From assembly GCF_019084075.1 (NCBI RefSeq), contig NZ_JAHREN010000001.1:1895501-1959500 (forward strand): 64,000 nt of DNA, given 5' to 3'. A program made the translations under genes and the position numbers. This DNA is from Siccirubricoccus sp. G192. GTDB taxonomy: Bacteria; Pseudomonadota; Alphaproteobacteria; Acetobacterales; Acetobacteraceae. The notes beneath the pieces were generated by a model that was not told the origin of the DNA, made no database searches, and saw only the letters and a list, made by a program, of their open reading frames with translations. Position 1 is the stretch's first letter; every line of letters starts with the position of its first letter. Shown here one piece after another: positions 38,601 to 47,359 of this stretch.

Positions 38601-39587
38601 TCATGGTGGCGCCACCCCGGCGATGCGGGCCTGCAAGGCAAGCAGCGCCAGCGCGGCGTCGATCGCCGGTGTCTCCAGCCCGGCGATCTCCCGCATTGCG
38701 GCGATGGAATCGCGCAGCACGCCGTATTCCAGGATGCGGCCGCGCTCCAGGTCCTGCAGCATGGACATGCGGTGGCCCGCGGCGGCCAGGGTCCAGGCGA
38801 TGCGGCGCTCCGCGGGCGCGGACAGGGTGGCGCCCAATGCGCGCGCGACCGCCTCGGCCTCGCCCATCATGGCCCGGGCCAGCGCGACCACGTCGGGCGC
38901 CGTGCCGATCTCGCCCAGCGTCGCCCGCGTCAGGGTGGCGATCGGGTTCCAGACCAGGCTGTTGATCATCTTGGTCCAGATCTCGCCGCGGATATCGTCG
39001 CGGATCGGCGCGCGGAGTCCCGCTTCGGTCATCACCCGGTGCAGCCGCAGCAGGCGGTCGGAGCGCGTGCCGTCCGGCTCGCCGATCGGGAAGCCCGCGC
39101 CGGTGCCCTCCTGCCGCACCGTGCCCGGCCCGAGCGTATCGAGGCCGACCCAGAAGGCGCAGCCGATGGCGCGCTCCGGCGTCAGCACCGCCCATTGCCG
39201 GCCGCCGGGGTCCAGGCGTTCCAGCCGGCGGCCCTCATGCGGCCCGGCCAGGCGATGGAAATACCAATAGGGAATGCCGGTCGTCGGTGGGACCACGGCG
39301 GTTTCCGGGCCAAGCAGCGGGGCGATGCCGGCCAGCGCGCCGGAGAGCTGATGCGCCTTCAGGGTGATGAAGACCACATCCTGCGGCGGCAGCGTGGCTG
39401 GCGCATCGGTTGCCTGCACCGTGATTTCCGTGCTGCCGCCGGCGGTCTCCAGCCGCAGGCCGCGCTCCCGCAGCGCGGCCAGGGTGGCGCCGCGGGCCAC
39501 CATGGTCAGGGAGATGTCCGGGACACGGGCGAGATGCGCGCCGAGATAGCAGCCGATGGCGCCGGCGCCGTAGATGCAGATCCGCAT
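38601..39587 (-). CDS. Ketopantoate-reductase-like (ApbA/PanE) oxidoreductase
   Basis: NAD(P)-dependent 2-hydroxyacid-type reductase of 328 aa. The Rossmann motif is ICIYGAGAIGCYLGAHLA, followed by DVVFITLKAHQL and the catalytic-lysine region EIWTKMINSLVWNPIATLTRATLGEI. It resembles 2-dehydropantoate 2-reductase. The setting beside catabolic genes suggests a different oxoacid or a side role, so panE is not assigned. The ATG at 39587 is chosen because it begins right at the Rossmann strand. Confidence 0.85.
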   Translation of the reverse strand: MRICIYGAGAIGCYLGAHLARVPDISLTMVARGATLAALRERGLRLETAGGSTEITVQATDAPATLPPQDVVFITLKAHQLSGALAGIAPLLGPETAVVPPTTGIPYWYFHRLAGPHEGRRLERLDPGGRQWAVLTPERAIGCAFWVGLDTLGPGTVRQEGTGAGFPIGEPDGTRSDRLLRLHRVMTEAGLRAPIRDDIRGEIWTKMINSLVWNPIATLTRATLGEIGTAPDVVALARAMMGEAEAVARALGATLSAPAERRIAWTLAAAGHRMSMLQDLERGRILEYGVLRDSIAAMREIAGLETPAIDAALALLALQARIAGVAPP

Positions 39588-39690
39588 GCGATGCCTCATC
39601 CCGCCATTCCGCCTGGGCCGGCCAGGGCCATTGTTGACGCCTGGCCCGGGCGAATCCTACCGTCGGGCGGCACCAGCAGGGAAGAACGCC

Positions 39691-40782
39691 ATGTCCAGCA
39701 CTGCCCGGCCGCGCTTCGCCTACCAGATCGGCGCCGTGGGCGAGCCTGGGCTGACGGACCGGCAGCTCTACCGGGAGGCGATCCTGGATGCCGAGCTGCT
39801 CCTCACGCTGCGCTACGACGCGGCCTGGATGGTGGAACACCATTTCAGCGACTACTACCCGCAGCCCAACCCGCTGCTCTTCCTTTCCCATGTCGCCGCG
39901 GCCTGCCCCGGCCTCGGCCTCGGCACCGCGGTGATGGTGCTGCCCTGGTATGATCCGGTGCGCTTCGCCGAGGACCTGGCGATGCTGCAGACCCTGACCG
40001 ATGGCGAGCTGCATATCGGCATGGGCCGCGGCACCGCGAAATCCGAATACGATGCCTTCGGCATTCCGATGGAGACCGCCCGCGAGCGCTTCCGCGAGTG
40101 CTGGGAATTCACCCGGCGCGCCATGCAGGGCGGGGCCTTCACCTTCGAGGGCCGCTACGCGCGCTTCACCGAACCGACCACGCTGCGCCCCGCCTTCGGC
40201 GACCGGCGCCCGAATTTCTACGGCGCCATCGGCAGTATCGAGAGCGCGGCCATCATGGCGGATCTCGGCCTGCCGCCGCTCTGCCTTTCGAGCTTCCCGG
40301 ACCATCTGCTGCGCAAGATCCTGGAGACCTGGAAGGCGCGCAGGCGCGAGGTCGGCGGCGAGACCGAGGTCACAACGCCCCTGTCCCTCAAATGCTTCGT
40401 GGCCCGCACGGATGAGGAGGCGCGCGAGCAGGCGCTGGCCTACCTGCCGAAATTCTTCGAGCTCCAGGTGCGGCATTACCGGTCCGACGACGCCCCCTGG
40501 GGCAACATCGCGGGCTACCAGCAGTTCAACAAGATGTTCGGCAATCTGCGGAGGCTCTGCGATCCCGCGAATCTCGGCACCTATATCGAGCAGAACCTGG
40601 TGGGCTCGCCCGCCACGGTGGCGCGGCGATTGCAGCAATTGCGTGAGCTTGGCTTCAACTACTTCCTCGTCTCCAACGCGACCTATGGCGTGCCGCGCGC
40701 GGCGCGGCACGAGGCCATCCGCCTCTTCGCCGAGGAGGTGGTGCCGCAGGTCCTGGAGAAGCTGCCCGCGGCGGCGGAGTAG
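39691..40782 (+). CDS. LLM-class (luciferase-like) flavin-dependent oxidoreductase
   Basis: A 363-aa FMN-dependent monooxygenase-type TIM barrel. Features are AAWMVEHHFSDYYPQPNPLLFLSHVAA, GLGTAVMVLPWYDPVRFAEDLAMLQTL, and GELHIGMGRGTAKSEYDAFG. The C-terminal VGSPATVARRLQQLRELGFNYF is characteristic. It starts a rightward run with an SDR, a HIBADH-like dehydrogenase and an amidohydrolase, suggesting one catabolic pathway. The substrate is unknown. Confidence 0.88.
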   Translation: MSSTARPRFAYQIGAVGEPGLTDRQLYREAILDAELLLTLRYDAAWMVEHHFSDYYPQPNPLLFLSHVAAACPGLGLGTAVMVLPWYDPVRFAEDLAMLQTLTDGELHIGMGRGTAKSEYDAFGIPMETARERFRECWEFTRRAMQGGAFTFEGRYARFTEPTTLRPAFGDRRPNFYGAIGSIESAAIMADLGLPPLCLSSFPDHLLRKILETWKARRREVGGETEVTTPLSLKCFVARTDEEAREQALAYLPKFFELQVRHYRSDDAPWGNIAGYQQFNKMFGNLRRLCDPANLGTYIEQNLVGSPATVARRLQQLRELGFNYFLVSNATYGVPRAARHEAIRLFAEEVVPQVLEKLPAAAE

Positions 40783-40826
40783 CCGGCCGCAGCAAGGCAC
40801 CGAACAACCACCGGAGGGAACCGGCC

Positions 40827-41591
40827 ATGCGCTTCCAGGACAAGGTCGCCGTGATCACCGCGGCGGCGAGCGGCATCGGCCGCGCCACCGCCGATATCAT
40901 CGGGCGGGAGGGCGGCACCGTCATCGCCGTGGACAGCAACGGCGAACGCCTGGATGCGGCGGTGAATGCCATCCTCCAGGCCGGCGGCCAGGCGCATCCC
41001 TGCCACGCCGATGCGCTGGACGAAGGCCAGGTGAACGGCCTGGTTGCCGATGTGGTGAAACGCTTCGGCCGCATCGACGTGCTGGTGAACGCCGTGGGCG
41101 GCAGCACCATCATCGCCGATCCGGGTGCGACGACGGAGGCGCTGACGCTCGCCGAATGGCAGGCCCTGCTGCATTTCAACCTGACGGGGACCTTCCTCTT
41201 CACCCATGCCGTCATCCCCGCCATGAAGCGGCAGAAGCAGGGCAAGATCGTCAACCTGGCCTCCATCGCCGGCCGTGGCCTGAGCGAAGCCAGTTCCTCC
41301 GCCTATGCCACGGCGAAGGGCGGCATCATCGCCTTCACGAAGAAGCTTTCGATCGAGCTGGGGCCGCATGGGATCAACGTGAATGCCGTCGCGCCCGCCA
41401 CCACCCTGACCGAGCGCATCCGCCCGCGCTGGGAGCAGCGGCCGCCCGAGGCGCGGGCGCGCGACCTGGAGGCCACGCCGCTGCGGCGGATGGGGGAGGC
41501 GGTGGACCAGGCGAAGGTGATCTGCTTCCTCGCCTCCTCGGATGCGGATTTCGTCACCGGCCTCACCATCGACGTCACGGGAGGACTCTAG
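40827..41591 (+). CDS. Short-chain dehydrogenase/reductase
   Basis: Classical SDR of 254 aa with the NAD(P) motif TAAASGIGRATADIIG, NAVGG, the catalytic SSAYATAKGG (Tyr/Lys) and a C-terminal GLTIDVTGGL. A GGAGGG site precedes the ATG at 40827. It lies 44 bp after the LLM oxidoreductase gene and 2 bp before the HIBADH-like gene, so it is part of one operon. Confidence 0.92.
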   Translation: MRFQDKVAVITAAASGIGRATADIIGREGGTVIAVDSNGERLDAAVNAILQAGGQAHPCHADALDEGQVNGLVADVVKRFGRIDVLVNAVGGSTIIADPGATTEALTLAEWQALLHFNLTGTFLFTHAVIPAMKRQKQGKIVNLASIAGRGLSEASSSAYATAKGGIIAFTKKLSIELGPHGINVNAVAPATTLTERIRPRWEQRPPEARARDLEATPLRRMGEAVDQAKVICFLASSDADFVTGLTIDVTGGL

Positions 41592-41593
41592 CC

Positions 41594-42490
41594 ATGGCCG
41601 GGAAGACTGGTTTCATCGGCCTGGGGAACATGGGCGGGCCAATGGCGCGCAACCTGCTGCGCGCGGGCTTCCCCCTCGTCGTGCACGACCTCGATGCGCG
41701 CAAGGTGCAGTCCCTGTCCGAGGCCGGCGCCGAGGTCGCCGCCACGCCCCAGGCCCTGGCGCGCGAGACCACCCGCTCCATCTGCATGGTCGAGACGACA
41801 GCCCAGGCGGAGGAGGTGATCGCCGGCGCCGCGGGCCTCGTGCAGGACGCGGCACCAGGCCATGCGGTGATCTGCATGAGCACCATCGACCCCTTCGCCT
41901 TGCGGCGGATGGGCGAGGCGCTGGCGGCCCGGGGGATCGCCCTGCTCGACGCGCCGGTCAGCGGCGGGACCACGGGTGCCGAGGCGGCCACGCTCTCGGT
42001 CATCGTCGGCGGGGCGGCGGCGGATTTCGCGGCCTGCGAGGACCTGTTCCGCGCCATGGGGCGGAACGTCTTCCATGTCGGCGGGCTCGGCAATGGGCTG
42101 GCGATGAAGCTGCTGAACAACATGCTGTTGCAGGTGAACACCGTCGCGGTGGCGGAGGCGATGGTGCTCGGCACCAAGGCCGGGCTCGACCCGCGGCAGA
42201 TCCAGGAGGTCATCGGCGTCAGCACCGGGCGGAGCAATGCCTTCGAGCGGAGCGCGCCGCGCATGATCGGGCGCGACTTCTCGGCCTCCGGCACCACCGA
42301 CATCTCCTTCAAGGACCAGGAGCTGGAGACGGGCTTCGCCAAGGCCCTCGGCGTGCCCATCCTGCTCGCCAACGTCACGCAGCAGGTCTATCAGATGGCG
42401 CGCGCCGCGGGCTACGGGAAGGAGGACGGTTCGGCCATCGTCAAGGTGCTGGAGAGGCTGGCGGGCGTGACCGTGGGCGGCGGCCGCTGA
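41594..42490 (+). CDS. 3-hydroxyisobutyrate-dehydrogenase-like NAD(P)-dependent oxidoreductase
   Basis: Beta-hydroxyacid dehydrogenase of 298 aa. The Rossmann motif FIGLGNMGGPMARNLLRAG is at residue 7, the substrate loop is LDAPVSGGTTGAEAATL, and the catalytic lysine lies in GNGLAMKLLNNML. The C-terminal helical domain includes FKDQELETGFAKALGVP. It is 2 bp from the SDR gene. The family acts on small hydroxyacids; the true substrate is open. Confidence 0.9.
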   Translation: MAGKTGFIGLGNMGGPMARNLLRAGFPLVVHDLDARKVQSLSEAGAEVAATPQALARETTRSICMVETTAQAEEVIAGAAGLVQDAAPGHAVICMSTIDPFALRRMGEALAARGIALLDAPVSGGTTGAEAATLSVIVGGAAADFAACEDLFRAMGRNVFHVGGLGNGLAMKLLNNMLLQVNTVAVAEAMVLGTKAGLDPRQIQEVIGVSTGRSNAFERSAPRMIGRDFSASGTTDISFKDQELETGFAKALGVPILLANVTQQVYQMARAAGYGKEDGSAIVKVLERLAGVTVGGGR

Positions 42491-42536
42491 AGGCCGGCCC
42501 GGACTTCCCGCAACCACGCCAGGGACGGAGCATCCC

Positions 42537-43604
42537 ATGACCGAGCCAAGCAACCACTACGGCGCCACCGCCGCCCGCGCCCATGGCCGGCCGGGGCGGG
42601 AGACGCGGCCCGCCTCGCTCACCGTGGACATCCACGCGCATGTCGCGGTGCCGGAGGCGGCGGCGATGGTGGCGCCGCATCTCGACCGTGCCGCCATGCC
42701 GATGGCGCGCTTCGCCACCCCGGAGACCCAGGCGCTGAATCGCAGGCAGGAGGCCGACCGGCGGGAGATATCCACGAACCTCGCGGCACGGCTGGCGGCG
42801 CTGGATGCGATGGGCATCGACCTGCAGCTCTGCGCGCCGCCGCCGCCGCAATGCTACTACACGGTCGCGCCCGAATACGCCGTGCCGGCGACGCGCGTGC
42901 TGAATGACGGCATCGCGGCGTTCTGCGCCGGGAGGCCGGACCGCCTCATGGGCCTTGGCGGCGTGCCGATGCAGGAGCCGGCGGAGGCAGTGGCGGAGCT
43001 GGAGCGCTGCATGGGGCCGCTCGGCTTCAAGGGCGTGCAGGTGCTGACCAATGTCGCGGGGCGGGAACTCTCCGACCCTGCCTTCGAGGGATTCTGGGCG
43101 GCCGCCGAACGGCTCGGCGCGCTGGTGATGATCCATCCGAACGGCTTCACCGAGGGCCAGCGCTTCAGCCGCTTCTACTTCAGCAATGTCCTCGGCAACC
43201 CGCTGGATACCACGGTGGCGCTGCACTACCTGATCTTCGATGGCGTGCTGGAGCGCCATCCCGGCCTCAAGCTGCTCGCGGTGCATGGCGGCGGCTACCT
43301 GCCGGGCTATTCCGGGCGCATCGACCATGCCTGGGGCGCGCGGTCCGACAGCCGCGGCGCCCTGCCGCAACCGCCGACGCATTACCTGCGCAAGGTGTAT
43401 TTCGACAGCATCGTCTTCACGCCGCACCAGTTGGAATACCTGGTGCGGGTCTTCGGCGCCGACCGCATCCTGATGGGGACGGATTTCCCCTACGACATGG
43501 CGGAATCCGACCCGATCGGGCATATCTGCGCGGTCGAGGGCTTCGATCCGGCGACGCGCGCCGCGCTCGCTGGCGGCAACGCGCAACGGCTGCTCGGGCT
43601 GTAG
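42537..43604 (+). CDS. Amidohydrolase-2 family (ACMSD-like) metal-dependent hydrolase/decarboxylase
   Basis: TIM-barrel protein of 355 aa. Metal-binding VDIHAHV starts the barrel. PPPPQCYYTVAPEYAVPATRVLN, FKGVQVLTNVAGRELSDPAFEGFW and MIHPNG (His) follow, then LLAVHGGGYLPGYSGRIDHAW, and the final Asp is in RILMGTDFPYDMAE. The family includes ACMSD and gamma-resorcylate-type decarboxylases. It is the last gene of the catabolic run. Its TAG stop is the first bases of a repeat-like element. Confidence 0.88.
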   Translation: MTEPSNHYGATAARAHGRPGRETRPASLTVDIHAHVAVPEAAAMVAPHLDRAAMPMARFATPETQALNRRQEADRREISTNLAARLAALDAMGIDLQLCAPPPPQCYYTVAPEYAVPATRVLNDGIAAFCAGRPDRLMGLGGVPMQEPAEAVAELERCMGPLGFKGVQVLTNVAGRELSDPAFEGFWAAAERLGALVMIHPNGFTEGQRFSRFYFSNVLGNPLDTTVALHYLIFDGVLERHPGLKLLAVHGGGYLPGYSGRIDHAWGARSDSRGALPQPPTHYLRKVYFDSIVFTPHQLEYLVRVFGADRILMGTDFPYDMAESDPIGHICAVEGFDPATRAALAGGNAQRLLGL

Positions 43605-43663
43605 ATCGGATCGTGGGCTGGTCTGAACGCGCCAGCGCTCAGGCGCCCGCGTGAATCCGATCT
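43603..43663 (+). repeat. Variant of the palindromic element's left module
   Basis: AGATCGGATCGTGGGC...GCGTGAATCCGATCT has the same arrangement as AGAGCGGATCG...GCGTGAATCTGCTCT in copies 1-4. It begins at the A of the amidohydrolase TAG stop. It has no long palindrome, but TCCGATCTGTAGATCGG follows as an extra small dyad. Confidence 0.6.
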
Positions 43664-43682
43664 TCCGATCTGTAGATCGGCG

Positions 43683-44657
43683 TCAATCCGCCGTGGCACC
43701 GGAGGCGCGGATGATCGGGATCCACAGCGCGAGCTGCGCATCCCAGAATTCCGCCAGCTCCGCCGCGCCGGTGCCGCGCGGCTCCACCCCCACATCCGCC
43801 AGGCGGCGCATGGTGGCGGGGGCGCGGATGGCGGCGATGGTGCCGCGCTCCAGCCGCTCCCGGATCGCGGGCGGCACCGCACTGGCGGCGAAGACGGCGT
43901 GCCAATTGTAGGTCTCGTAGCCCGGCAGCCCGGCCTCCTCGGCGGTCGGAACATCGGGCAGCACGGCGGCGCGGCTGCGGGTGGACATGGCCAGGGCGCG
44001 CAACTGCCCGCTGCGCACGAAGGGGATCACGGTGGGCAGCGTGTCCACCATCATGTCCACCGTGCCGGCGATCAGGTCGTTCATGGCGGGGCCGGAGCCG
44101 CGATAGGGCACATGCACCATCTCCACCCCCGCCATGCTCGTCAGCAGGTGGCTGGAGAGATGCACGATGGTGCCGGCGCCGGAGGAGGCATAGCTGTGCC
44201 GCCCCGGCTCGCGCCGCAGCAGCGCGATCAGCTCCTGCAGGCTATGCGCCGGCACGCGCGGATTGACCACCACGATGTTCGGCACCGTGCCGACCAGCGC
44301 GATGGGGGCGAAGGCCCGGTGGATATCGAAGCTGAGGTTGCGGTAGAGCCCGGCATTCAGCACCGCCGAGGACATGCTGTGGAAGATGATGGTATAGCCG
44401 TCCGGCGCCGCCGCCAGCGCCGCCTCGGTGCCGATCACGCCGCCGGAGCCGCCCCGGTTCTCCACCACGACAGCCTGGCCCATCTCCTCCTGCATGCCCT
44501 GGGCGGTGATGCGGGCGACGAGATCCGCGGCGCCGCCGGCGGCGAAGGGCACCACCATGCGGATCGGCCGGGAAGGGTAGGGCGCCTCGGCCTGCGCCGA
44601 AGCGGCGCCTGGCAGCAGCGAGGCGCAAAGCAGGATGGGCAGCAGCAGGCGGCGCAT
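43683..44657 (-). CDS. Bug-family tripartite tricarboxylate transporter receptor
   Basis: Periplasmic binding protein of 324 aa. A Sec signal (MRRLLLPILLCASLLPGAASA) is followed by YPSRPIRMVVPFAAGGAADLVARI, VVVENRGGSGGVIGTEA, and VEMVHVPYRGSGPAMNDLIAGTVD. Bug proteins bind carboxylates in a Venus-flytrap fold. It is convergent with the catabolic run, so it could capture the substrate for it; the membrane partners are elsewhere. Confidence 0.92.
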   Translation of the reverse strand: MRRLLLPILLCASLLPGAASAQAEAPYPSRPIRMVVPFAAGGAADLVARITAQGMQEEMGQAVVVENRGGSGGVIGTEAALAAAPDGYTIIFHSMSSAVLNAGLYRNLSFDIHRAFAPIALVGTVPNIVVVNPRVPAHSLQELIALLRREPGRHSYASSGAGTIVHLSSHLLTSMAGVEMVHVPYRGSGPAMNDLIAGTVDMMVDTLPTVIPFVRSGQLRALAMSTRSRAAVLPDVPTAEEAGLPGYETYNWHAVFAASAVPPAIRERLERGTIAAIRAPATMRRLADVGVEPRGTGAAELAEFWDAQLALWIPIIRASGATAD

Positions 44658-44912
44658 GGATGGTCTCCCGGGTTCGACCCTTGGCCTGGAGCCCCGCCCC
44701 CGGGCATCAGCCGGAAACAAAGGCTCGTGTTCCCCATCCGCAGGGCGCCGCGGCACGGCACGCTTCGAATCGGGAACATTACCGCCACCATGCCGCAGGA
44801 TGCGGCCCGCGGGCGGTAAATCGGGCGCGCGCAGCGCCAGCGGGATCACAGCCGGGTGCTGGCGTCGGCTTGCCCCTTTCCGAAGCGGGCGCCGCCGGCT
44901 AGAGGCGGCCGC

Positions 44913-45518
44913 ATGGACAACCTGATCGCCGGCTACCGCCGCTTCCGCGAAACCGCCTGGCCGGAGCGCCGCAAGATTTTCGAGCAGCTGGCCGAGCGCG
45001 GGCAGCGGCCGCGGGCCCTGGTGATCGCCTGTTCCGACAGCCGTGTCGACCCCGCCATGATCTTCGATGCCGGGCCGGGCGAGATGTTCGTCGTGCGCAA
45101 CGTGGCCAATCTGGTGCCGCCCTATGAGCCGGACGGCGTCCATCACGGCACCAGCGCCGCCGTGGAATTCGCGGTCTGCGGCTTGCAGGTGCCTGATATC
45201 ATCGTGCTCGGCCATGGCATGTGTGGCGGCATCCAGGCGCTGCTGCAGGGCGTGCCGGCGCCGCTCGGCGATTTCGTCGGCCCCTGGATCCGCATCGCCG
45301 AGCGTGCCCGCAAGCGCGTGCTGGAATGCGCGCCGGCCGAGCCGCAACTGGCCTGCGAGCATGAGGCGGTGCGGCTTTCGCTGGAGAACCTCATGACCTT
45401 CCCCTGGGTGCGGGAACGCGTGGCGGATGGCCGGCTGCGCCTGCATGGCGGGCATTTCGACATCCGCTTCGGGGTGCTGGCGATGATCCGGGCGGATGGG
45501 GAATTCGCGCCCGCCTGA
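44913..45518 (+). CDS. Beta-class carbonic anhydrase
   Basis: Interconverts CO2 and bicarbonate; 201 aa. Zinc ligands and the catalytic dyad are visible in IACSDSRVDP (Cys, Asp, Arg) and LGHGMCGG (His and Cys). The N-terminal helix DNLIAGYRRFRE fits the family. It lies alone on this strand and ends against a hairpin that overlaps its stop. Confidence 0.95.
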   Translation: MDNLIAGYRRFRETAWPERRKIFEQLAERGQRPRALVIACSDSRVDPAMIFDAGPGEMFVVRNVANLVPPYEPDGVHHGTSAAVEFAVCGLQVPDIIVLGHGMCGGIQALLQGVPAPLGDFVGPWIRIAERARKRVLECAPAEPQLACEHEAVRLSLENLMTFPWVRERVADGRLRLHGGHFDIRFGVLAMIRADGEFAPA

Positions 45519-45533
45519 CGCCTCCCGTCAGGC
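45513..45533. terminator. Hairpin overlapping two convergent stop codons
   Basis: GCCTGAC (45513-45519) pairs perfectly with GTCAGGC (45527-45533) across a 7-nt loop. It contains the stop codons of both the carbonic anhydrase and the GMC oxidoreductase genes, a compact bidirectional transcript end. Confidence 0.55.
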
Positions 45534-47180
45534 CGCCGCCACGGCCTCGGCCGGGGCCCGGCCGCGGATGCGGTCGGCGGATTTCTCGGCGATCATCAGG
45601 GTGGTGGCATAGGTATTGGCCGAGGGCATGTTCGGCATGATGGAGGCATCCACCACCCGCAACCCCTGCATGCCATGCACCCGAAGCTCGTCATCGACCA
45701 CGGCGGTCGGGTCCGAAGCCGGGCCCATGCGCGCGGTGCCGATCAGGTGATAGGTGGTGGAGCCGTTGCGGCGGGCGAAATCCAGCAGCTCGTCATCGCT
45801 CTGCACCTCCGGCCCGGGCAGGGTCTCGCGCTCGACATAGGGGGCGAGTTCGGGGGTGCCGAGCATCCGCCGCACCAGCCGCATGCCGCCGAGATGCACG
45901 CGCCGGTCCATGGGGTCCGAGAGGTAGTTCGGCTGGATCTCCGGGTCCTCGAAGACATCCGTGCTGCGGGCGCGCACCCAGCCGGTGCTCTCCGGCCGGT
46001 GCTGCCAGGCGCCGGCGGTCATGCCGGGATAGTCGTCCAGGATATAGGCGCGGCCTTCCCGATAGCTGCCGGGGGTGAAGACGCATTGCAGGTCCGGCGC
46101 GTCCAGCCCCTCGAAGGATTTCCAGAAGACATGTACATGCGAGGGCGCGGTGGCCAGGATGCTCGGCCGGCCCAGCCCCCAGCGCGCGATCTGCGCGCCA
46201 AGCCGCAGGCCGCGCGAGATCTCGTTCAGCGTCGGCACGCCGGGCCTGGCGCGCATGACCATGCGGGAGGCGTAGTGGTCGCGGAAGTTCTCGCCGACGC
46301 CGCGCACCTCATGCACCACCGGCACGCCGAGCCGCGCCAGCAGCGCCGCCGGGCCGATGCCCGAGACCTGCAGCAGCCGCGCCGTGTTCACCGTGCCGCT
46401 GCTGAGGATCACCTCCCGCCGCGCCCGCACCTCCCGCGCCGGGCCGCCGCGCCGGTGCAGGTAGCGCACGCCCACCGCGCGCTTGCCCTCAAACAGCAGC
46501 ATGCTGGCGCGGGCATTGGTGCGGAGGTCGAGATTGGGCCGGGACAGCGCCGGCTTCAGGAAGGCGCGCGCCGCGCTGATGCGGCGGCCGCGCAGGATGG
46601 CGCGCTGGAAATAGCCGACGCCGGCCTGGTCGCCGCTGTTGTAGTCCGGGTTGCGCGGAATCCCCAGGCCGACGCAGCCGGCGATGAAGGCTTCCGAGAG
46701 CGGGTGGATCCAGTCCATGTCGGTGACGGGGATGCCGCCCTCGCGGCCGCGCGCCGTCTCGCCGAAGCCGATGCGCCGCTCGCTCCGGCGGAAATAGGGC
46801 AGCACATCGGCGTAACCCCAGCCGCGGTTGCCGCGCTGCGCCCAATTGTCGAAATCCGCGGGCTGGCCGCGGTTATAGACCATGCCGTTGATCGAGCTGG
46901 AGCCGCCGAGCGTGCGCCCCTGGGTCGTGGCGATGCGGCGGCCGCCGGTATTCTCGGTGGGCTCGGTCTTGAACTGCCAGGTGCAGGAGGGGTCGAAGAG
47001 CGTCTTGATGAAGCCGGCCGGGATATGGATATAGGGGTTGCGGTCCGGCGGCCCGGCCTCCAGCAGGCAGACCGTGGTGCCGGGGTCCTCGGTCAGCCGG
47101 TTGGCGAGCACTGACCCGGCGGCGCCGGCGCCGACGATCACATAGTCGAAACTGTCGGCGGCAGGGCGCTTGTTCATCAT
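45528..47180 (-). CDS. GMC-family FAD-dependent oxidoreductase
   Basis: Choline-dehydrogenase-like flavoprotein of 550 aa. FAD motif YVIVGAGAAGSVLANRL lies at about residue 13, with GGSSSINGMVYNRG and SSGTVNTARLLQVSGIGP (GMC signature 2). The C-terminal catalytic pair region is TYHLIGTARMG with NTYATTLMIAEKSAD. It oxidises a primary or secondary alcohol; the substrate is unknown. The ATG at 47180 follows AAGGA. It is divergent from the TauD-like gene. Confidence 0.92.
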   Translation of the reverse strand: MMNKRPAADSFDYVIVGAGAAGSVLANRLTEDPGTTVCLLEAGPPDRNPYIHIPAGFIKTLFDPSCTWQFKTEPTENTGGRRIATTQGRTLGGSSSINGMVYNRGQPADFDNWAQRGNRGWGYADVLPYFRRSERRIGFGETARGREGGIPVTDMDWIHPLSEAFIAGCVGLGIPRNPDYNSGDQAGVGYFQRAILRGRRISAARAFLKPALSRPNLDLRTNARASMLLFEGKRAVGVRYLHRRGGPAREVRARREVILSSGTVNTARLLQVSGIGPAALLARLGVPVVHEVRGVGENFRDHYASRMVMRARPGVPTLNEISRGLRLGAQIARWGLGRPSILATAPSHVHVFWKSFEGLDAPDLQCVFTPGSYREGRAYILDDYPGMTAGAWQHRPESTGWVRARSTDVFEDPEIQPNYLSDPMDRRVHLGGMRLVRRMLGTPELAPYVERETLPGPEVQSDDELLDFARRNGSTTYHLIGTARMGPASDPTAVVDDELRVHGMQGLRVVDASIMPNMPSANTYATTLMIAEKSADRIRGRAPAEAVAAA

Positions 47181-47359
47181 CGCGGTCCTTGTCCTCCCGG
47201 CACCCCATGATCCAGGCAGCCGGGCCGGCAGGCAAGCCGGATCGCGCGGGCCGCACCAGCGGCATCGGTTCCTGACCAATGCCAGGGCCGCTTCTGCGGC
47301 TCTTGTCCAGACGGCCGGCTTGGCGCGACACTGGGACCAAAGCGCCAGGAGGGAACAGG

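Noticed and set aside
44660..44690. GGGTTCGACCC resembling a tRNA T-arm
   Set aside because: No acceptor stem, D-arm or anticodon arm can be drawn around it.
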